Of a DNA stretch of 64,000 nucleotides, positions 1 through 10,593 are shown one piece after another (within the stretch, counting starts at the first letter, position 1; each line of letters opens with the position of its first letter). The notes under the pieces were generated by a model. That model searched no databases and was not told the DNA's origin. It saw nothing but the letters and a program-made list of their open reading frames with translations. The translations under genes and the position numbers were made by a program. The stretch comes from Symbiodinium kawagutii (taxonomy: Eukaryota > Sar > Dinophyceae > Suessiales > Symbiodiniaceae): the NCBI GenBank assembly GCA_009767595.1, contig VSDK01009522.1:15810-79809 (forward strand), read 5' to 3'.

Positions 1-1
1 T

Positions 2-2263
2 GACAAGGATCCAAGCTCTAACACAGAGCCCATGTCACCTGCACCCATTGAGACGGAATCACCAGAGACACCACCTACTGTTCCCATGTCACATAGTGAA
101 CCTAGAGACACAGCTGCATCAGATGGTGTCACAGGTGAATCCTCATATGGGCCAATCCGTCGAAGAGTCACCGGAAAGTCTCACGAGGTCGCCTTGTTCC
201 GACCACAGGAGATGAGACAAGAAGACTTTGCCGATGTAATGCAGGAGATTATCCCTCATCTGCTAGATCAAGCCTTGAGTACCAATTCAGCCACTGATGA
301 TATCATGACCGAGCAAGGCACCAAGCGATCTCTCGAGCCTTCCGGATCCGACACAGTGTCAGACGAACCACCTCCGGTTCGACCAAGAGTGGATGAGAGT
401 CAGGATGTGCTGTCTGTCGAGGATGTCACTGAACTTCTAGACGGTTGGGAAACCAATCCATGTGTGGAAGCTTTAGTCACCAACTATATGCAGAAGAAGT
501 CTAGCAAGGAAATTCCTGCTACAGGTAACCCATCCGACCTCCAGACCAAAGTGGATGAATCTCGTCGCGAAGAGTGGAACACCATCATCGATAAGGCCGC
601 AGTTAAGATTCACTATGGTAAGAAAGCCGAACAAATCAGAACTGAGCATCCTGATCGTTTCATCGGAAGTCGTTTTGTGATTGTCAAGAAAGCCATGGCC
701 GAAGACAAGCCAATCGATGATAGTGATCCATCCTCCTACCGGGTTAAATCCCGGTGGTGCCTGCAAGGACACCTTGATCCAGACCTCGAGTCCAAAGCCC
801 TCCAGGGGATGTTGAAGTCGCCCACGCTGAGTCAGATAGGTCGCACCCTTGTCATGCAGTTGATAGCATCACATGGTTGGACACTACAGCTCGGGGACAT
901 TAAGGGAGCCTTCCTCGAATCAGGTCCAATGCCAAGTGAATATAGGCCCCTATATGCATCACATCCCAGAGGTGGCATCCCAGGTGTGCCATCATCTGCT
1001 GTCATCGAAATTGTCAGCAACGTTTACGGAGCCAACGACGCTCCAAGAGCGTGGTACACCACCTTTGACTCTGAGGCAGTGAAATCAGGTTGGGAAAGAT
1101 CCAAGTTTGATCCTTGCTTGTACTACCTTCGTTGCGCCACCACCAAGAATCTTTTGGGAATAATGGGGGTACATGTAGATGACACAGCAGTTGGAGGACA
1201 TGGCAAGGTCTTTGAGCAGGCAATAGGCCGTCTTAAAGCACGGTTTCCGTACAGGAAATGGCGGCTGGGTGAAGGAGAATTCTGTGGAGCCTATTACCGA
1301 CAAGACAAATCAGGTGAAATCACCATGTCACAGAAGCTGTTTGTTGAGAAGCTCAGACCAGCATCCATTCCTAGAAATGCTCAAGCAAGTGACAAGCTGA
1401 CTCCCAGTCAGATCAAAGTGCTTCGAGCAATCAACGGAAGCCTGAACTGGGTAGCAACCCAGTCTCGACCAGACATCGCCGTCCAAACCAGCTTCTGCCA
1501 GCAAGCTTTCCCACATCCAGAGATCAGACATCTTAGAGATGCCAATAATACCATCCGTAGGGCACGTATCCACAAGGATTTGGTCATTAGATTTCAAAGG
1601 ATTGAACCCCAGAACCTTACTCTCTGTTGTCACTCGGATGCGGCATGGGCTAATGTTGGTGATCATACTCAAGCAGGTTATGTTGTAGCCTTCGTAGATA
1701 GAGCATTGAATGAGGGGAACGTGTCTCCATGGACACCAGCATGTTGGAAGAGCTACAAGTTGAGCAGAGCAGTAAGCTCTACCATGGGCGGTGAGAGTCA
1801 AGCCTTAGCCAGTGCAACCGGCACAGTCGAATGGATCAGCCTGATGCTGAACGAAGCATTGACTGGCGACTTTAATCCAAAGCAAGCAAGAGAATACCTC
1901 AAGCTGCGTCCTCCAATTTTTACTACCGATTGCAAGAGCCTGTACGATCACCTTGTGAGCCCATCATCACCCACAGCATTAGACGACCGTCGAACTTCCA
2001 TAGACATAGTGATCATACGTGAATCCATGAAGGTTTGTAATGCGGTAATCAGGTGGATTCTTACCAATCGCATGATTGCTGATGGCCTCACTAAAGATCG
2101 TGTAGACCCAGCCGAATTGTTAAGGTCAGTGGTTCGCAGTGGAGTGTATCAGATATCGCCAGAGAACACAGTGCTTGAGAATCAAGCGGCAGAAAGACAG
2201 TTCCGAGCCAGTGTCAAAGCTCAGATCCAGAAAGGATCTGCCTCCAATGACTCTTCCGTATAG
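2..2263 (+). CDS. Ty1/copia retrotransposon Pol, C-terminal part (reverse transcriptase + RNase H), 5' end outside window
   Basis: The frame is open from base 2; the first internal ATG is at 32 but is probably not the true start, because gag, protease and integrase would lie upstream of the window. Numbering from that ATG, residues 1-175 are a low-complexity Ser/Pro/Glu linker. The copia RT block begins near 180 (EEWNTIIDKAAVKI). Catalytic aspartates are visible in LQLGDIKGAFLE (D289) and in the HVDDT box (D383, D384). RNase H follows, with HSDAAW (D536), GGESQAL (E588), TTDCKSL (D633) and the copia hallmark MIADGLTKD (681-689). No frameshift or stop interrupts 743 codons, so the copy is young or selected. 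The product would copy element RNA into DNA in a cytoplasmic particle. Family assignment is secure; activity is inferred. Confidence 0.93.
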   Translation, partial: DKDPSSNTEPMSPAPIETESPETPPTVPMSHSEPRDTAASDGVTGESSYGPIRRRVTGKSHEVALFRPQEMRQEDFADVMQEIIPHLLDQALSTNSATDDIMTEQGTKRSLEPSGSDTVSDEPPPVRPRVDESQDVLSVEDVTELLDGWETNPCVEALVTNYMQKKSSKEIPATGNPSDLQTKVDESRREEWNTIIDKAAVKIHYGKKAEQIRTEHPDRFIGSRFVIVKKAMAEDKPIDDSDPSSYRVKSRWCLQGHLDPDLESKALQGMLKSPTLSQIGRTLVMQLIASHGWTLQLGDIKGAFLESGPMPSEYRPLYASHPRGGIPGVPSSAVIEIVSNVYGANDAPRAWYTTFDSEAVKSGWERSKFDPCLYYLRCATTKNLLGIMGVHVDDTAVGGHGKVFEQAIGRLKARFPYRKWRLGEGEFCGAYYRQDKSGEITMSQKLFVEKLRPASIPRNAQASDKLTPSQIKVLRAINGSLNWVATQSRPDIAVQTSFCQQAFPHPEIRHLRDANNTIRRARIHKDLVIRFQRIEPQNLTLCCHSDAAWANVGDHTQAGYVVAFVDRALNEGNVSPWTPACWKSYKLSRAVSSTMGGESQALASATGTVEWISLMLNEALTGDFNPKQAREYLKLRPPIFTTDCKSLYDHLVSPSSPTALDDRRTSIDIVIIRESMKVCNAVIRWILTNRMIADGLTKDRVDPAELLRSVVRSGVYQISPENTVLENQAAERQFRASVKAQIQKGSASNDSSV

Positions 2264-2576
2264 ATAAGCAGGTGACGTGTGGACCAAAAGGATAAGCTGG
2301 GAGTGAGAGTGATTTGAATCTTTAGACTTTCGTCTGTGGTAGGATCCATAGGGTTGATTCTGTGATAGGGCATCATCATTCTCCATTGCCGCCTTTTGCA
2401 GTCATCATGTCAGGGGAACCTTTGCATAGTGTGAGTCATGGATTTGTCTTTTGTAAAGTGCAGGTAATTCAACAGCATCGAATCGATAACATGGTAGCAG
2501 CCTTTTTGCGTCTCAGAACCCAGTGTTCTTTGTGTGCTGATAGTGTCTGTGAAGATTAGCAGTAGCAGCAAGTATC
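2264..2576 (+). other. Spacer between copia pol and the downstream ORF
   Basis: There is no ORF of note here. Purine-rich runs (AAAAGGATAAG and GGGAGTGAGAGTG near 2288-2312) could be a polypurine tract, but I could not recognise an LTR boundary, and a single 3' end gives nothing to compare. It may instead be a 5' leader or an intron for the next ORF. Confidence 0.3.
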
Positions 2577-3224
2577 ATGTCCTGGACCGATGCTGACCAG
2601 CAGCAGCTAGTTGAGCTGATGAAGAAAGCCCAGAGCCAAGGAATTGTCCTTCCCAGTACCGAGTCGTCAGCAGGAGGTACTATGGCTGATAGCTGCAAGC
2701 GTCGTGAGGTGTTTGAGTTGGTCGAATTTGCGAATCCGGAGAAGCGTGTCACGTCCAAGAAACAGGTTGAAAGAGGCTACTCATCGCAAGAAGCAGTAAG
2801 CCAGCAGACTCCCTTCGTGAGCGAGTCCACAACTCGTGAGCCAATCGTGTCCACAACTACTCAGAAGCTGCCACCAGAGGTGAACAGCATGGAGGAGTGG
2901 GGACGTACCATCATCGAGTTTGGTAAGTACGATCGTAAGAACATGACCTACATGGACATCATTCACAAGAACGATGAGGAGGCCTTGACTTACATCAAGT
3001 ATGTTCGTGCCCGGATCAATAGTAGCCAAGGACAGTTTCATGATTTCGCTCTCTTCTTGGAGGCATACTTCGAAGATGATCATTCATGGTGCAACCATTC
3101 CTGGAACCAAGACTGCTCGCAAGATGAAGAGGCAGTAAAGAAGCTCCGCTACCAGGATGAGAGATGGTCACACGTGCTGCACGGGAGCATCACTTTTGAC
3201 GACTGGACGAGTCCATTTCTTTGA
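2577..3224 (+). CDS. Accessory ORF of the copia element with FGK-motif domain
   Basis: This is a 215-codon intact ORF with a good ATG, 313 bp after pol and in the same direction. The N-terminus (MSWTDADQQQLVELMKKAQ) is predicted helical; residues 28-105 are Ser/Thr/Gln-rich linker. Residues 105-168 form a compact domain, EEWGRTIIEFGKYDRKNMTY followed by YIKYVRARI and a Phe/Leu-rich helix. It resembles the FGK(Y)xGKxxxDV...YxxW pattern of the DUF3820/exonuclease-X C-terminal class, although the usual second Gly is replaced. I recall similar ORFs recurring near dinoflagellate copia elements, but this is unverified. It could be an element-encoded nucleic-acid binding protein or a host gene next to the insertion. 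Function is unknown. Confidence 0.6.
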   Translation: MSWTDADQQQLVELMKKAQSQGIVLPSTESSAGGTMADSCKRREVFELVEFANPEKRVTSKKQVERGYSSQEAVSQQTPFVSESTTREPIVSTTTQKLPPEVNSMEEWGRTIIEFGKYDRKNMTYMDIIHKNDEEALTYIKYVRARINSSQGQFHDFALFLEAYFEDDHSWCNHSWNQDCSQDEEAVKKLRYQDERWSHVLHGSITFDDWTSPFL

Positions 3225-3369
3225 TTTTTAAACTATAACCAGTGTCAATTTGTGGCCATGAGCGCACCATTCTCACTTGTATCTTCGCAGGGACTTCTAT
3301 GGCTGGAACCAAAAGAGAATGCCCGCAGTGCGATCACTGGAGTGATTGCTGCCTTGGTAGGCTGTTTTG

Positions 3370-3455
3370 AGATATCTATCTATCTCTCCATCTATCTACC
3401 TATCTACCTATATCTAAACACCTATCTACCTATCCATCTACCTGTCTACCTTAGG
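3370..3455 (+). repeat. Imperfect TCTA microsatellite
   Basis: Interrupted TATC/TACC tetranucleotide units lie directly upstream of the first PPR-like exon. They resemble the much longer array at 18.7-19.3 kb. Confidence 0.85.
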
Positions 3456-3506
3456 TCTGAATTCATCTCACTACATACCTGAAACATATGCTGGGGCGGC
3501 TGCCAG

Positions 3507-3592
3507 GCAGCATCGCTTCCTGCAACACGGGCGCGTGGCGAAGGGCCTTCGACTTGCTACAGCTCTGCCGTAGCTCCTTGCGTCTGGACGAG
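3507..3592 (+). CDS. PPR-like exon 1 of the window (partial motif)
   Basis: After a CCAG acceptor the frame reads SIASCNTGAWRRAFDLLQLC, then a stretch ending RLDE. It shows a Cys and Gly before Trp1, then R3-A4-F5-L7-L8 and an acidic end, as in PPR motifs. It stops at a GAG|GT donor in phase 0, and the next island (4121) begins in phase 0 with VTCNG, so joining the two restores a 34-residue motif. The pre-Trp part is one residue short. It may be real or a decayed copy. Confidence 0.45.
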
Positions 3593-3734
3593 GTGCTGGC
3601 GCCGGGATCTGAAGGATGGAGATCTGTAATGTGTCGTACGTGGAGGGTCCCCATGCAGAAAGGATCATGAAGGAGATTGGTGCATTTTTGTTTTTGATGT
3701 ATTTGTTTGTTTGCATACATAGAAAAATATTTAC

Positions 3735-3813
3735 ATATGTTTAGAGATATACATATACATATACATATATATATAGTGTGTTTGTAATCAATAAAAAAAC
3801 ATATATGCATTTA

Positions 3814-3850
<37 letters not shown>

Positions 3851-3870
3851 TGGATATATATATATATATA
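3735..3870 (+). repeat. AT-rich (TA)n tract
   Basis: Alternating TA runs (near 3755-3770 and 3815-3868) are broken by ACATATG. The tract lies inside the putative intron between the first two PPR-like islands. Confidence 0.85.
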
Positions 3871-4120
3871 AATAATTGCATTTGTATAAATCGTGATACT
3901 AATACCCTCCATCTGTGTCATGCCTTACACTAAGCCTTCCACATCGGAGTCCGGCCATGCCTGACATTTGTCACCCTGATTCACTTGGTTGGGAAAAGTC
4001 GACCTGGGAAACCAGGAATCTGTTTCGACCCAGCAATTAGAACAGCTGGGTTTCCAACGCAGGTTTTCCCATCATTTCTTGGGATCACCATGCCGCACGC
4101 GGGTCCACCCCAACCTTCAG

Positions 4121-4219
4121 GTGACCTGCAATGGTACGATCAGCTGCGAGGGCCGGCACTGGTGGCGCGGCGTGGGCTGGGGATGGACGTTGCTACCATG
4201 GAGGAGTGACGATGATTGA
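4121..4219 (+). CDS. PPR-like exon (starts VTCNGTIS)
   Basis: The sequence opens directly after a TTCAG acceptor with VTCNGTISCEGRHWWRGVGW. V-T-C-N matches positions 21-24, then Ile27-Ser28, Cys-Glu and a Trp. Two residues are missing between Ser28 and Trp compared with the usual motif. The frame closes at TGA 4217; the real donor may be earlier. It pairs in phase with the exon ending at 3592. Confidence 0.4.
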   Translation: MTCNGTISCEGRHWWRGVGWGWTLLPWRSDDD

Positions 4220-6224
4220 CGTTGCGGTATGGTGTGCCTGGCTGAGCTCGGTCTGACTGAGAGTGAGAGTGGTGACTAGTGAAGTTAATGATGGGCCAAT
4301 GATGGGTGATAATGTCCAACAAGAATAGTGAAGAGTGGAAATACCAGCGGCTTCAACAAGACTTATTGTTTTGATTTCGGTTGACATGATATTCAAACAT
4401 AATGCAATTTGAAAGGCACTGATTGGTTTAGACTGACGCATGCTGACGGCTGCTTGGCACTGAACATTGAAAGGAGGATATGCCAACATCCACAACACCA
4501 AGTGCCTATTTCTATTCCGGAGTTTAGCTCTAGAGCCTAAGTTCACAATGGGATTACAGAGCTTGAGGGGCACAGCAGCCGGCATTCATACTACGCTTGT
4601 TCTTTATCTCAGCATTTCAGGACGTACCCCTTATGCTAATCTTAAGCCGTTTGCATTCGACCTTTATTCGATGTATTTTTGATTGATTCGTCCGGCAAAA
4701 ACAATATGACGGACAGGACATGACCTAATAGCATCATGCTTCTTTGTCCCCAGCACGCTAGTCCGTGTGCGAAGTGCGAAGGATGAATTTACCCCTCGGA
4801 TTCATGCCTTGGCCCTCACTTACCCAGTACAAATGGGTGAAAGTCTTTTGATGTATGGGGCCAAAAAAATCCAATTTTTTGGCGATCTTTGACGCAAAAG
4901 TAAGGGTGAAGGTATGTATGCATATATTTAGATCCATGAGCCCTTGGACTCATTGCAATTAAACCAAAGCATTTCGGATAGCTATGTGCTACATCGGTGT
5001 GTGTGTGTGTGTGCGTGTCCAATTCTTTCATTGTTTCATGACTCTTGGCATTGTAACTCACAATGCAGCTGCATATTTCAGCCACGACATGCTACATCCA
5101 GTATTTTTGATGTTTTTTTTAAGGTATCTCAAGTTGCCAACTCCATGAACATAATTGCTCCCTGATGTTGGTGCTCGTGAATGATCAAACCGAAACTGCC
5201 AGTTGTCAATTCTCCAGCACTTAGTTCTCCCAATCACCAACTGCATGAATTGCAACATCAGTTGGAATTTTCCAATTTTGGATTGCATGGGCAATTCTGA
5301 CGCCAGGAATCTGATTACAAAGCACTGGTGGATGATAATCAATGACAACAGGTGATGACTTCAACGATGATTCACCATGGCTATACCATGACTTGTGATA
5401 GCTGAGACTTAATGATGGTTAATGTTGTTTGGTGCTGGTTAGTGCTGCTAAGCTTGGCAGGCTGTAGCGTTGTGACTGGCGGCGCTACTGGCGGCGCTTG
5501 GACCGAGGACCATGGCTTTGGCTCTGACCCTGTCCATGATCACCTGGTTCCTCCGGAGCACCGCGGTCACTTTGAGCCGCCCGGCTGCGGTGCGAATTGG
5601 GCTGGTGAAGAATGGTGACCATGGATGATGATTGGCTATTTGGATTGTGGTTTTAAGTTTTTGACTATGGTTAAGAATGGTTTGTAACAGGGGATTTGCT
5701 TGCAACAAACTCTTGGTTGAACAACCACCGGTTGAAACCACCAAACAGAAACTGATTGGTTGATAAAGAGTTGATGACTGTTGAGTTATGGGCTGTGGTT
5801 TAGTGCAATTCTTGGTCGATTACTGGTTGATTCTTATTGTTGCATGTAGTGCCTCATAATCATTATTTTCATGATCCATTTGCTAAGAAACCCTGGGAAC
5901 ACACCAGCCATGCCACTTGGTGGTGCTGCTATAGAAAATGAATTGTAAATATGTTCAAATCATCCCGAGCTCACTGTAACACGAAGTGGGCTGGATGTCC
6001 AGAATAAGCACTGGATGATGTTTATTTTCGAATCCAGCTTCAAATCATTCAAATCACCCTACTAATCATTGTCAATTCATTCAAATTAAGCTTCAAATCA
6101 TCCGTACTATGTTGATCACTTACAGTAATAAACCAGCCATTTTGAGGGTTCCCCTATTTTGAGCAGCCAAATCATCCCCTTCGCTGACGCCATGACCAGC
6201 CGTTCTTCAGCACGGATTCCCCAG
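4220..6224 (+). other. Non-coding stretch, no gene seen
   Basis: This is mid-GC to AT-rich sequence with a short GT run at 4997-5017. A degenerate family A right end (GGTTGAAACCACCAAACAG) lies near 5730, with several imperfect tandem pieces of TCAAATCATTC type near 6030-6100. A GC-rich patch at 5470-5600 has no recognisable protein. Confidence 0.4.
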
Positions 6225-6296
6225 GTGCTTCCCTGGTTGCCTGGTCCCAACGTGGGAGCTGGAGCCCTGGCTGTCGACCTGGCCCCTCAACATGCC
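6225..6296 (+). CDS. Weak PPR-like exon fragment
   Basis: After CCCAG the frame (phase 1) reads ASLVAWSQRGSW, which fits positions 25-35 plus Trp1, then SPGCRPGP. A GC donor is possible after AGCCCTG. There is only one half-motif, so it is low confidence. Confidence 0.25.
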
Positions 6297-6338
6297 GATA
6301 GGTTGAATCATGGCCTTTGTGGTGGGTTGTAAGCAGGG

Positions 6339-6447
6339 CCTGGGTGTTTCTCAAGCCATAGGGGGCCCCAAAAAATGGTTGGTTTACTACTATAAATGGT
6401 TAATAATGGATGATTTGGGGGTACCCCTATTTTGAGAAACACCCAAA
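6339..6447 (+). mobile_element. Inverted-repeat element, family G
   Basis: The ends TGGGTGTTTCTCAAGCCATA and TATTTTGAGAAACACCCAAA are near-complementary (about 24 bp), with GGGGGCCCC and GGGGGTACCCC just inside. It is 109 bp long and non-coding. A related copy lies at 16707-16811, and lone right ends (TATTTTGAGAAAC) recur near 53170 and 59180. Confidence 0.65.
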
Positions 6448-6589
6448 TGGTCATTGGTAGGGGATAGCGGATAGGAAGAGATGGTGATTGAGAGAGAGAG
6501 GGGATAACAAATGGGGGTGGAGAGAGATCAACAAAACTCTGGCGATGGAGAAGATAGGGGATAACGAACAACAGTGATAGTTAAACAAC

Positions 6590-6675
6590 TAGTTGTTGGT
6601 GGCTTTAAGTATTTTTCAAGTTGCCCCTAGTATTAGCAAATTGCTAGCAACTGGTTGGTTGAAACCACCAACCAG
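6590..6675 (+). mobile_element. Family A miniature element, degenerate
   Basis: The left end AGTTGTTGGTGGCTTTAAG and right end GGTTGAAACCACCAACCAG flank the internal CCCCTAGTATTAGCAAATTG. It is about 86 bp, shorter than the roughly 98-bp full copies. No clean target duplication was seen. Confidence 0.6.
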
Positions 6676-8485
6676 ATAGCTGTTCACCGGCTTCTGATCT
6701 TTTGCGGATGGTCGGTGTTGACCCATGGCAATCAATGGCAATTGCTTGGATATGCTTGGATAAAAGTTGATACAAGCCTCGTTATGCAGCAAATATCGCT
6801 TCAACTCACAGCGTCGTCAAGCTCAGTGGAAGATGCGCCGATCATTGCAGCGCCAACCGTCGAAAAGCACCGCAGTGTCCAATCCCATCTTGGTTGATGA
6901 GTGATGCCTGCCATTGCTTCCAGCTAGTGATCAGAGTCATGACCCTTGCAACCAGCAACCATCATCAGCTTATTTTCCCGACTCGTGGCGATTCGTGGCC
7001 CCCAAGTTGGATTGGACAAAACCCTACGTATTTCGCCACCCGCCCCACGCAAATGTGGTAATCTGGTTACATACTGCATGTGTTTGTTTTGATTCAGTAG
7101 TCATTGTGACATCGTCTTGTAGGAATCAATTTGCATCTCTTTTCAAGCACCAGCTGTCAGGGCAGCTTCCTCGGAATGTTCAACCATAAGCTGCTGGAAA
7201 TGGAATGAAATGGATGCTCTATGATGCTCTCATGGAAAGCAGGTTTCCCTATAAAATCCACCGGTGCCTTTCCATGGCTTTCCAGCTGTAAATCCTAGCA
7301 GTTGAAGCCAAGTATGGCTTAGCCGCATATCTTTTCGAACATTTGTTGGATACGAAAACCATCGTAAACCCTATCATGGTGAGGTGGTTTTTCAATGATG
7401 GTCAGCATATTGGGCTCTCACGTTAACGCTGCTGTCTATGGTCCTTAAGGGTTTAAGGCTGGCGGGCCCCAGTTTTTTCAGCACTGGCCCTGACGGCCAG
7501 GCTCCATCTCAAAGGTGGTCACCATCTCATTGAGCTAGGCTTAGGTTCTTGGTGATGTTGAATTGGTTGGTTTATCTGGTTGATTCTAGAGGCCAACTTG
7601 ATTATAGAACTGTTATAAAGGCCTTTTCTTCAGAATTTGTTAGTTTATCAGCTGTTTCACACGGTGGTACATCCATTATTTCTCCTAATTGTGTTCACTC
7701 ACGCGGCGTTGCATCCAGCGCAAATCATGCTGTGATTATGTTTCGTTTCAGTCATATTTGTTTTGCAGTTGCACTTGCACATATCTACATGTAAATTGGG
7801 ATTGAGATATCTTATATACTTACTTGTGGTTATGCCACCTTTGTTTTCCTAAATTTTTGTTTATTTATGCATATACCTGTGTGTGTGTGCGTTTATTTTT
7901 GGTTGTATTTGTATCTCGTTCTCGCAATATGCATTAATTTGCACAATGAAAACTATATGAGCCATCCTTCGTCCAGTTGCCCCGTTTGCTACTCCGTATC
8001 ACCATGTGGCCTGGAGTGGCAGCCATAGATTTCATCCACCGCAATGGGAGAGGCTTTCATAACCAGCTATTTTGTGATGTCCAATCATCAGCCATTGATG
8101 GATAAGTTGATGGTGGCTGATAGGGATTTGACACGATTTGACATTTTATGTGGTTTGAATGCGTGCTTGATGTCATACATCGTCATGCCTGTCTATTATT
8201 ACGTCGGCGTGTGCTTTCCTGTGGCGGGTCGCCTGCAAGAATTCGAGACCAAAGGCAACAATGATCCATGGCGACTTGACAAACAGTATAGTGGTAAATG
8301 AATGAGTTTACCAACGAATGTATAGTTTAACAATTATTTTATCCTGGTACGTGAATATATGGCTAATGATCAATTGTTTAAGAATGATGGTTCAACCAGA
8401 AGCCTAGCCTCGGCGAGGAATTTTGAGAATGGATTTTCATTCATGTCCATTCTTGAGCATCCAGAAGATAGCCATTTGTAAGCAG
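6676..8485 (+). other. Non-coding stretch, no gene seen
   Basis: Only chance ORFs shorter than 92 codons occur. There is a TGTGTGTGTG run near 7880 and AT-rich pieces at 7850-7950. No splice-bounded PPR-like island was found. Confidence 0.4.
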
Positions 8486-8580
8486 TTACAACGTGGGCCC
8501 GCAACCAGCTATGACTTGGGTTATAACTAGGGTAGCTACTAGTCATAAACCCTCTTATAACTAGGGGGCCCACCTTGTAA
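8486..8580 (+). mobile_element. Inverted-repeat element, family E
   Basis: Terminal inverted repeats TTACAACGTGGGCCCGC and GGGGGCCCACCTTGTAA enclose two TTATAACTAGGG repeats. It is 95 bp long. Similar ends occur at 41199-41290 and singly near 30425 (TTACAAGGTGGGCCCCC). Confidence 0.65.
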
Positions 8581-9277
8581 ATACCTATGCCAACCAGTAC
8601 TTTTGGGACTATGGATATTCAAGGATTTCAATCTACTTTCCACGGTTGCCACCTGCAGAAACACCCAGATGGGATGTATTTGATGATGATTTTGTGGCTT
8701 CATAGCTGTGGAAATCGCATGTTGACTGTGTTACGTGCTGCCACCATCAGCTACCATCAAAAGGACCTTTCATCCAAGGGCGTCCAACAGGGACCGCAAG
8801 AACCTGCATGAATAACCATGAGCCAATGTCGAATCATATGGGGACATGTGTTTGTGATGCCGCGTGCTCTACGTTCATTTGAGCTGCTGCAATGGCACGA
8901 CCCTACGAACCATGTTCAACGGCGATGAAGCAGCTGCCTTCGCTACATGGGTAAGACCTGAACAAGAGCAACCTTAAAGTGGCTGGGGCGAGCCCTCAAG
9001 CACACAAATCCCGGTAGAATGGGCACCTTCATGCAACAGAAATCCCAAAATGGATGTTGCTCATCCCTTAAAGCCAAGATCGGCCAGAACACAAAGGGAT
9101 GTGCCGGTCTTTCGGAAGAACATGCAATATGAACATTTGCAATCTAGAACATGCAATATGAACCTGAATCAAGGCTAGCTGCCTCCGGGCCAACTGCTGC
9201 TGGGTGGGCGCGTATGACGCAGCCATGGTCAACGACCTCGGCGAGGCCGAATTCAAGAGACATTCTACTGGAAAAAC

Positions 9278-9451
9278 ATGTTTGTTTGCTGCGGCGAGTG
9301 CCCAGAAGAACAGTCTTTGATGCCAGAACCGAACTATGTCGTCATTGGCTCTGATGGTTTGCATGTGAATGCTGCAGCTGGAGGAACTGGAGAAATGGCT
9401 TATTTGGCCGTCACAGCATGTTCGCGCATGTTAGGCTGCGCTGAGCCCGAG
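9278..9451 (+). CDS. Candidate 58-codon exon of unknown function
   Basis: An ATG with A at -3 opens a frame starting MFVCCGECPEEQ, continuing through NYVVIGSDGLHVNAAAGGTG and ending CSRMLGCAEPE at a GAG|GTATGA donor in phase 0. It is acidic and Gly/Ala/Cys-rich, without stops, and unlike its AT-rich surroundings. It could be the first coding exon of a gene on the + strand. I do not recognise it and it is not a PPR. Confidence 0.3.
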
Positions 9452-10575
9452 GTATGAAATTACAGAAATATGCGGGCAACTACCGGTTATGGTAGATACA
9501 ATTTTAATCATTTTAAGAGCAACTTATCACTGGGCGGCACCGCTTTGTAGAAAAAGAGCGCAGAGGAGGAGCAGTGGAAAACAAACACGTGGCTACGCGG
9601 ATTTTGCTATATAACTCGCCGTTTCCTGAAATTGCAGGTCGTAAATGGGTTGATCATCGTTGCAACTGTGTTTCTGTTAGCTGGTCGTGAGATTGAGGCA
9701 ATCGAAATATCATCTTTGTCTTTCGGTTGCATAGAATAGTTTGGAACCGCTACTTGAAACCTGCAACTTTTATTTGTAGTCGAAGTCATTGAAATGTCAT
9801 GAAATTGCTACAATCCATCAACCACGCAAGCTTCAGGACCTTGCGCCATACAACATTTTGACGCGCAGCGCAGGGATTGTTGCTGTAGTGCGTAGTGTTT
9901 GTGGAATGATGTTCCAAGGACGACCACGCTGAAAAATTTGCAGCGGATGAGGCTGATGCAGGCACGGACGTCGGTGTGCCTGGGTCCAGCCGTGTGGCAT
10001 CCCCTTGGGTTTTGCTTCCAACTGCTGGAGGAAGCATTCCAAATTGTTTGGGCAACGTGGCCCCAAGCCAGACCGGGATCATGTTTGCACCGATTTGCTT
10101 CTGCCGTTCCTATAGGTTTGACAGCGTCCAGCCAGGTTCGCAGCAACATCATTTGTCACAACAACGCCTTGTACGCCACTTGCTTTGCATCAAACCCTTT
10201 TGCCGCAACAGTTCGCGTTCACAGCTGCCCAAAGGACAGGTGCCTGATTCGATGGGTTTTCCATTGTGAAGAACATTTGGCGGATATCACGGGAACGTTC
10301 CAAGGTATATGTCCACATGAGAGCCGTTTGAGTTTTTTGCGTTGCCAAGTTCCATTTGTGTTTTTTTCCCTAAAAAGCATTGTGCATCATTGTGCCATTT
10401 TTTGCGCTAGTTCGGTAATTATGGCTACAAATTTGTTTGAACTTATGCCATGAAATGTGAATTGTTTTGTGCATTCATTGGCATTCATCCACCGGTTTCG
10501 CCCTAGGCGTGCCGACGCACAGATCAATGGATGGCTGCATTGCGTGTCATGCATGGTTTGATGGCTTGGAGCCAC

Positions 10576-10593
10576 NNNNNNNNNNNNNNNNNN
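10576..10593. other. Assembly gap (18 N)
   Basis: Run of N; the true gap size is unknown. Confidence 1.

Noticed and set aside
9786-10453. Overlapping ORFs of 114 (-) and 184 (+) codons
   Set aside because: Both strands are open over the same bases and neither shows a motif, so chance is more likely than a gene.
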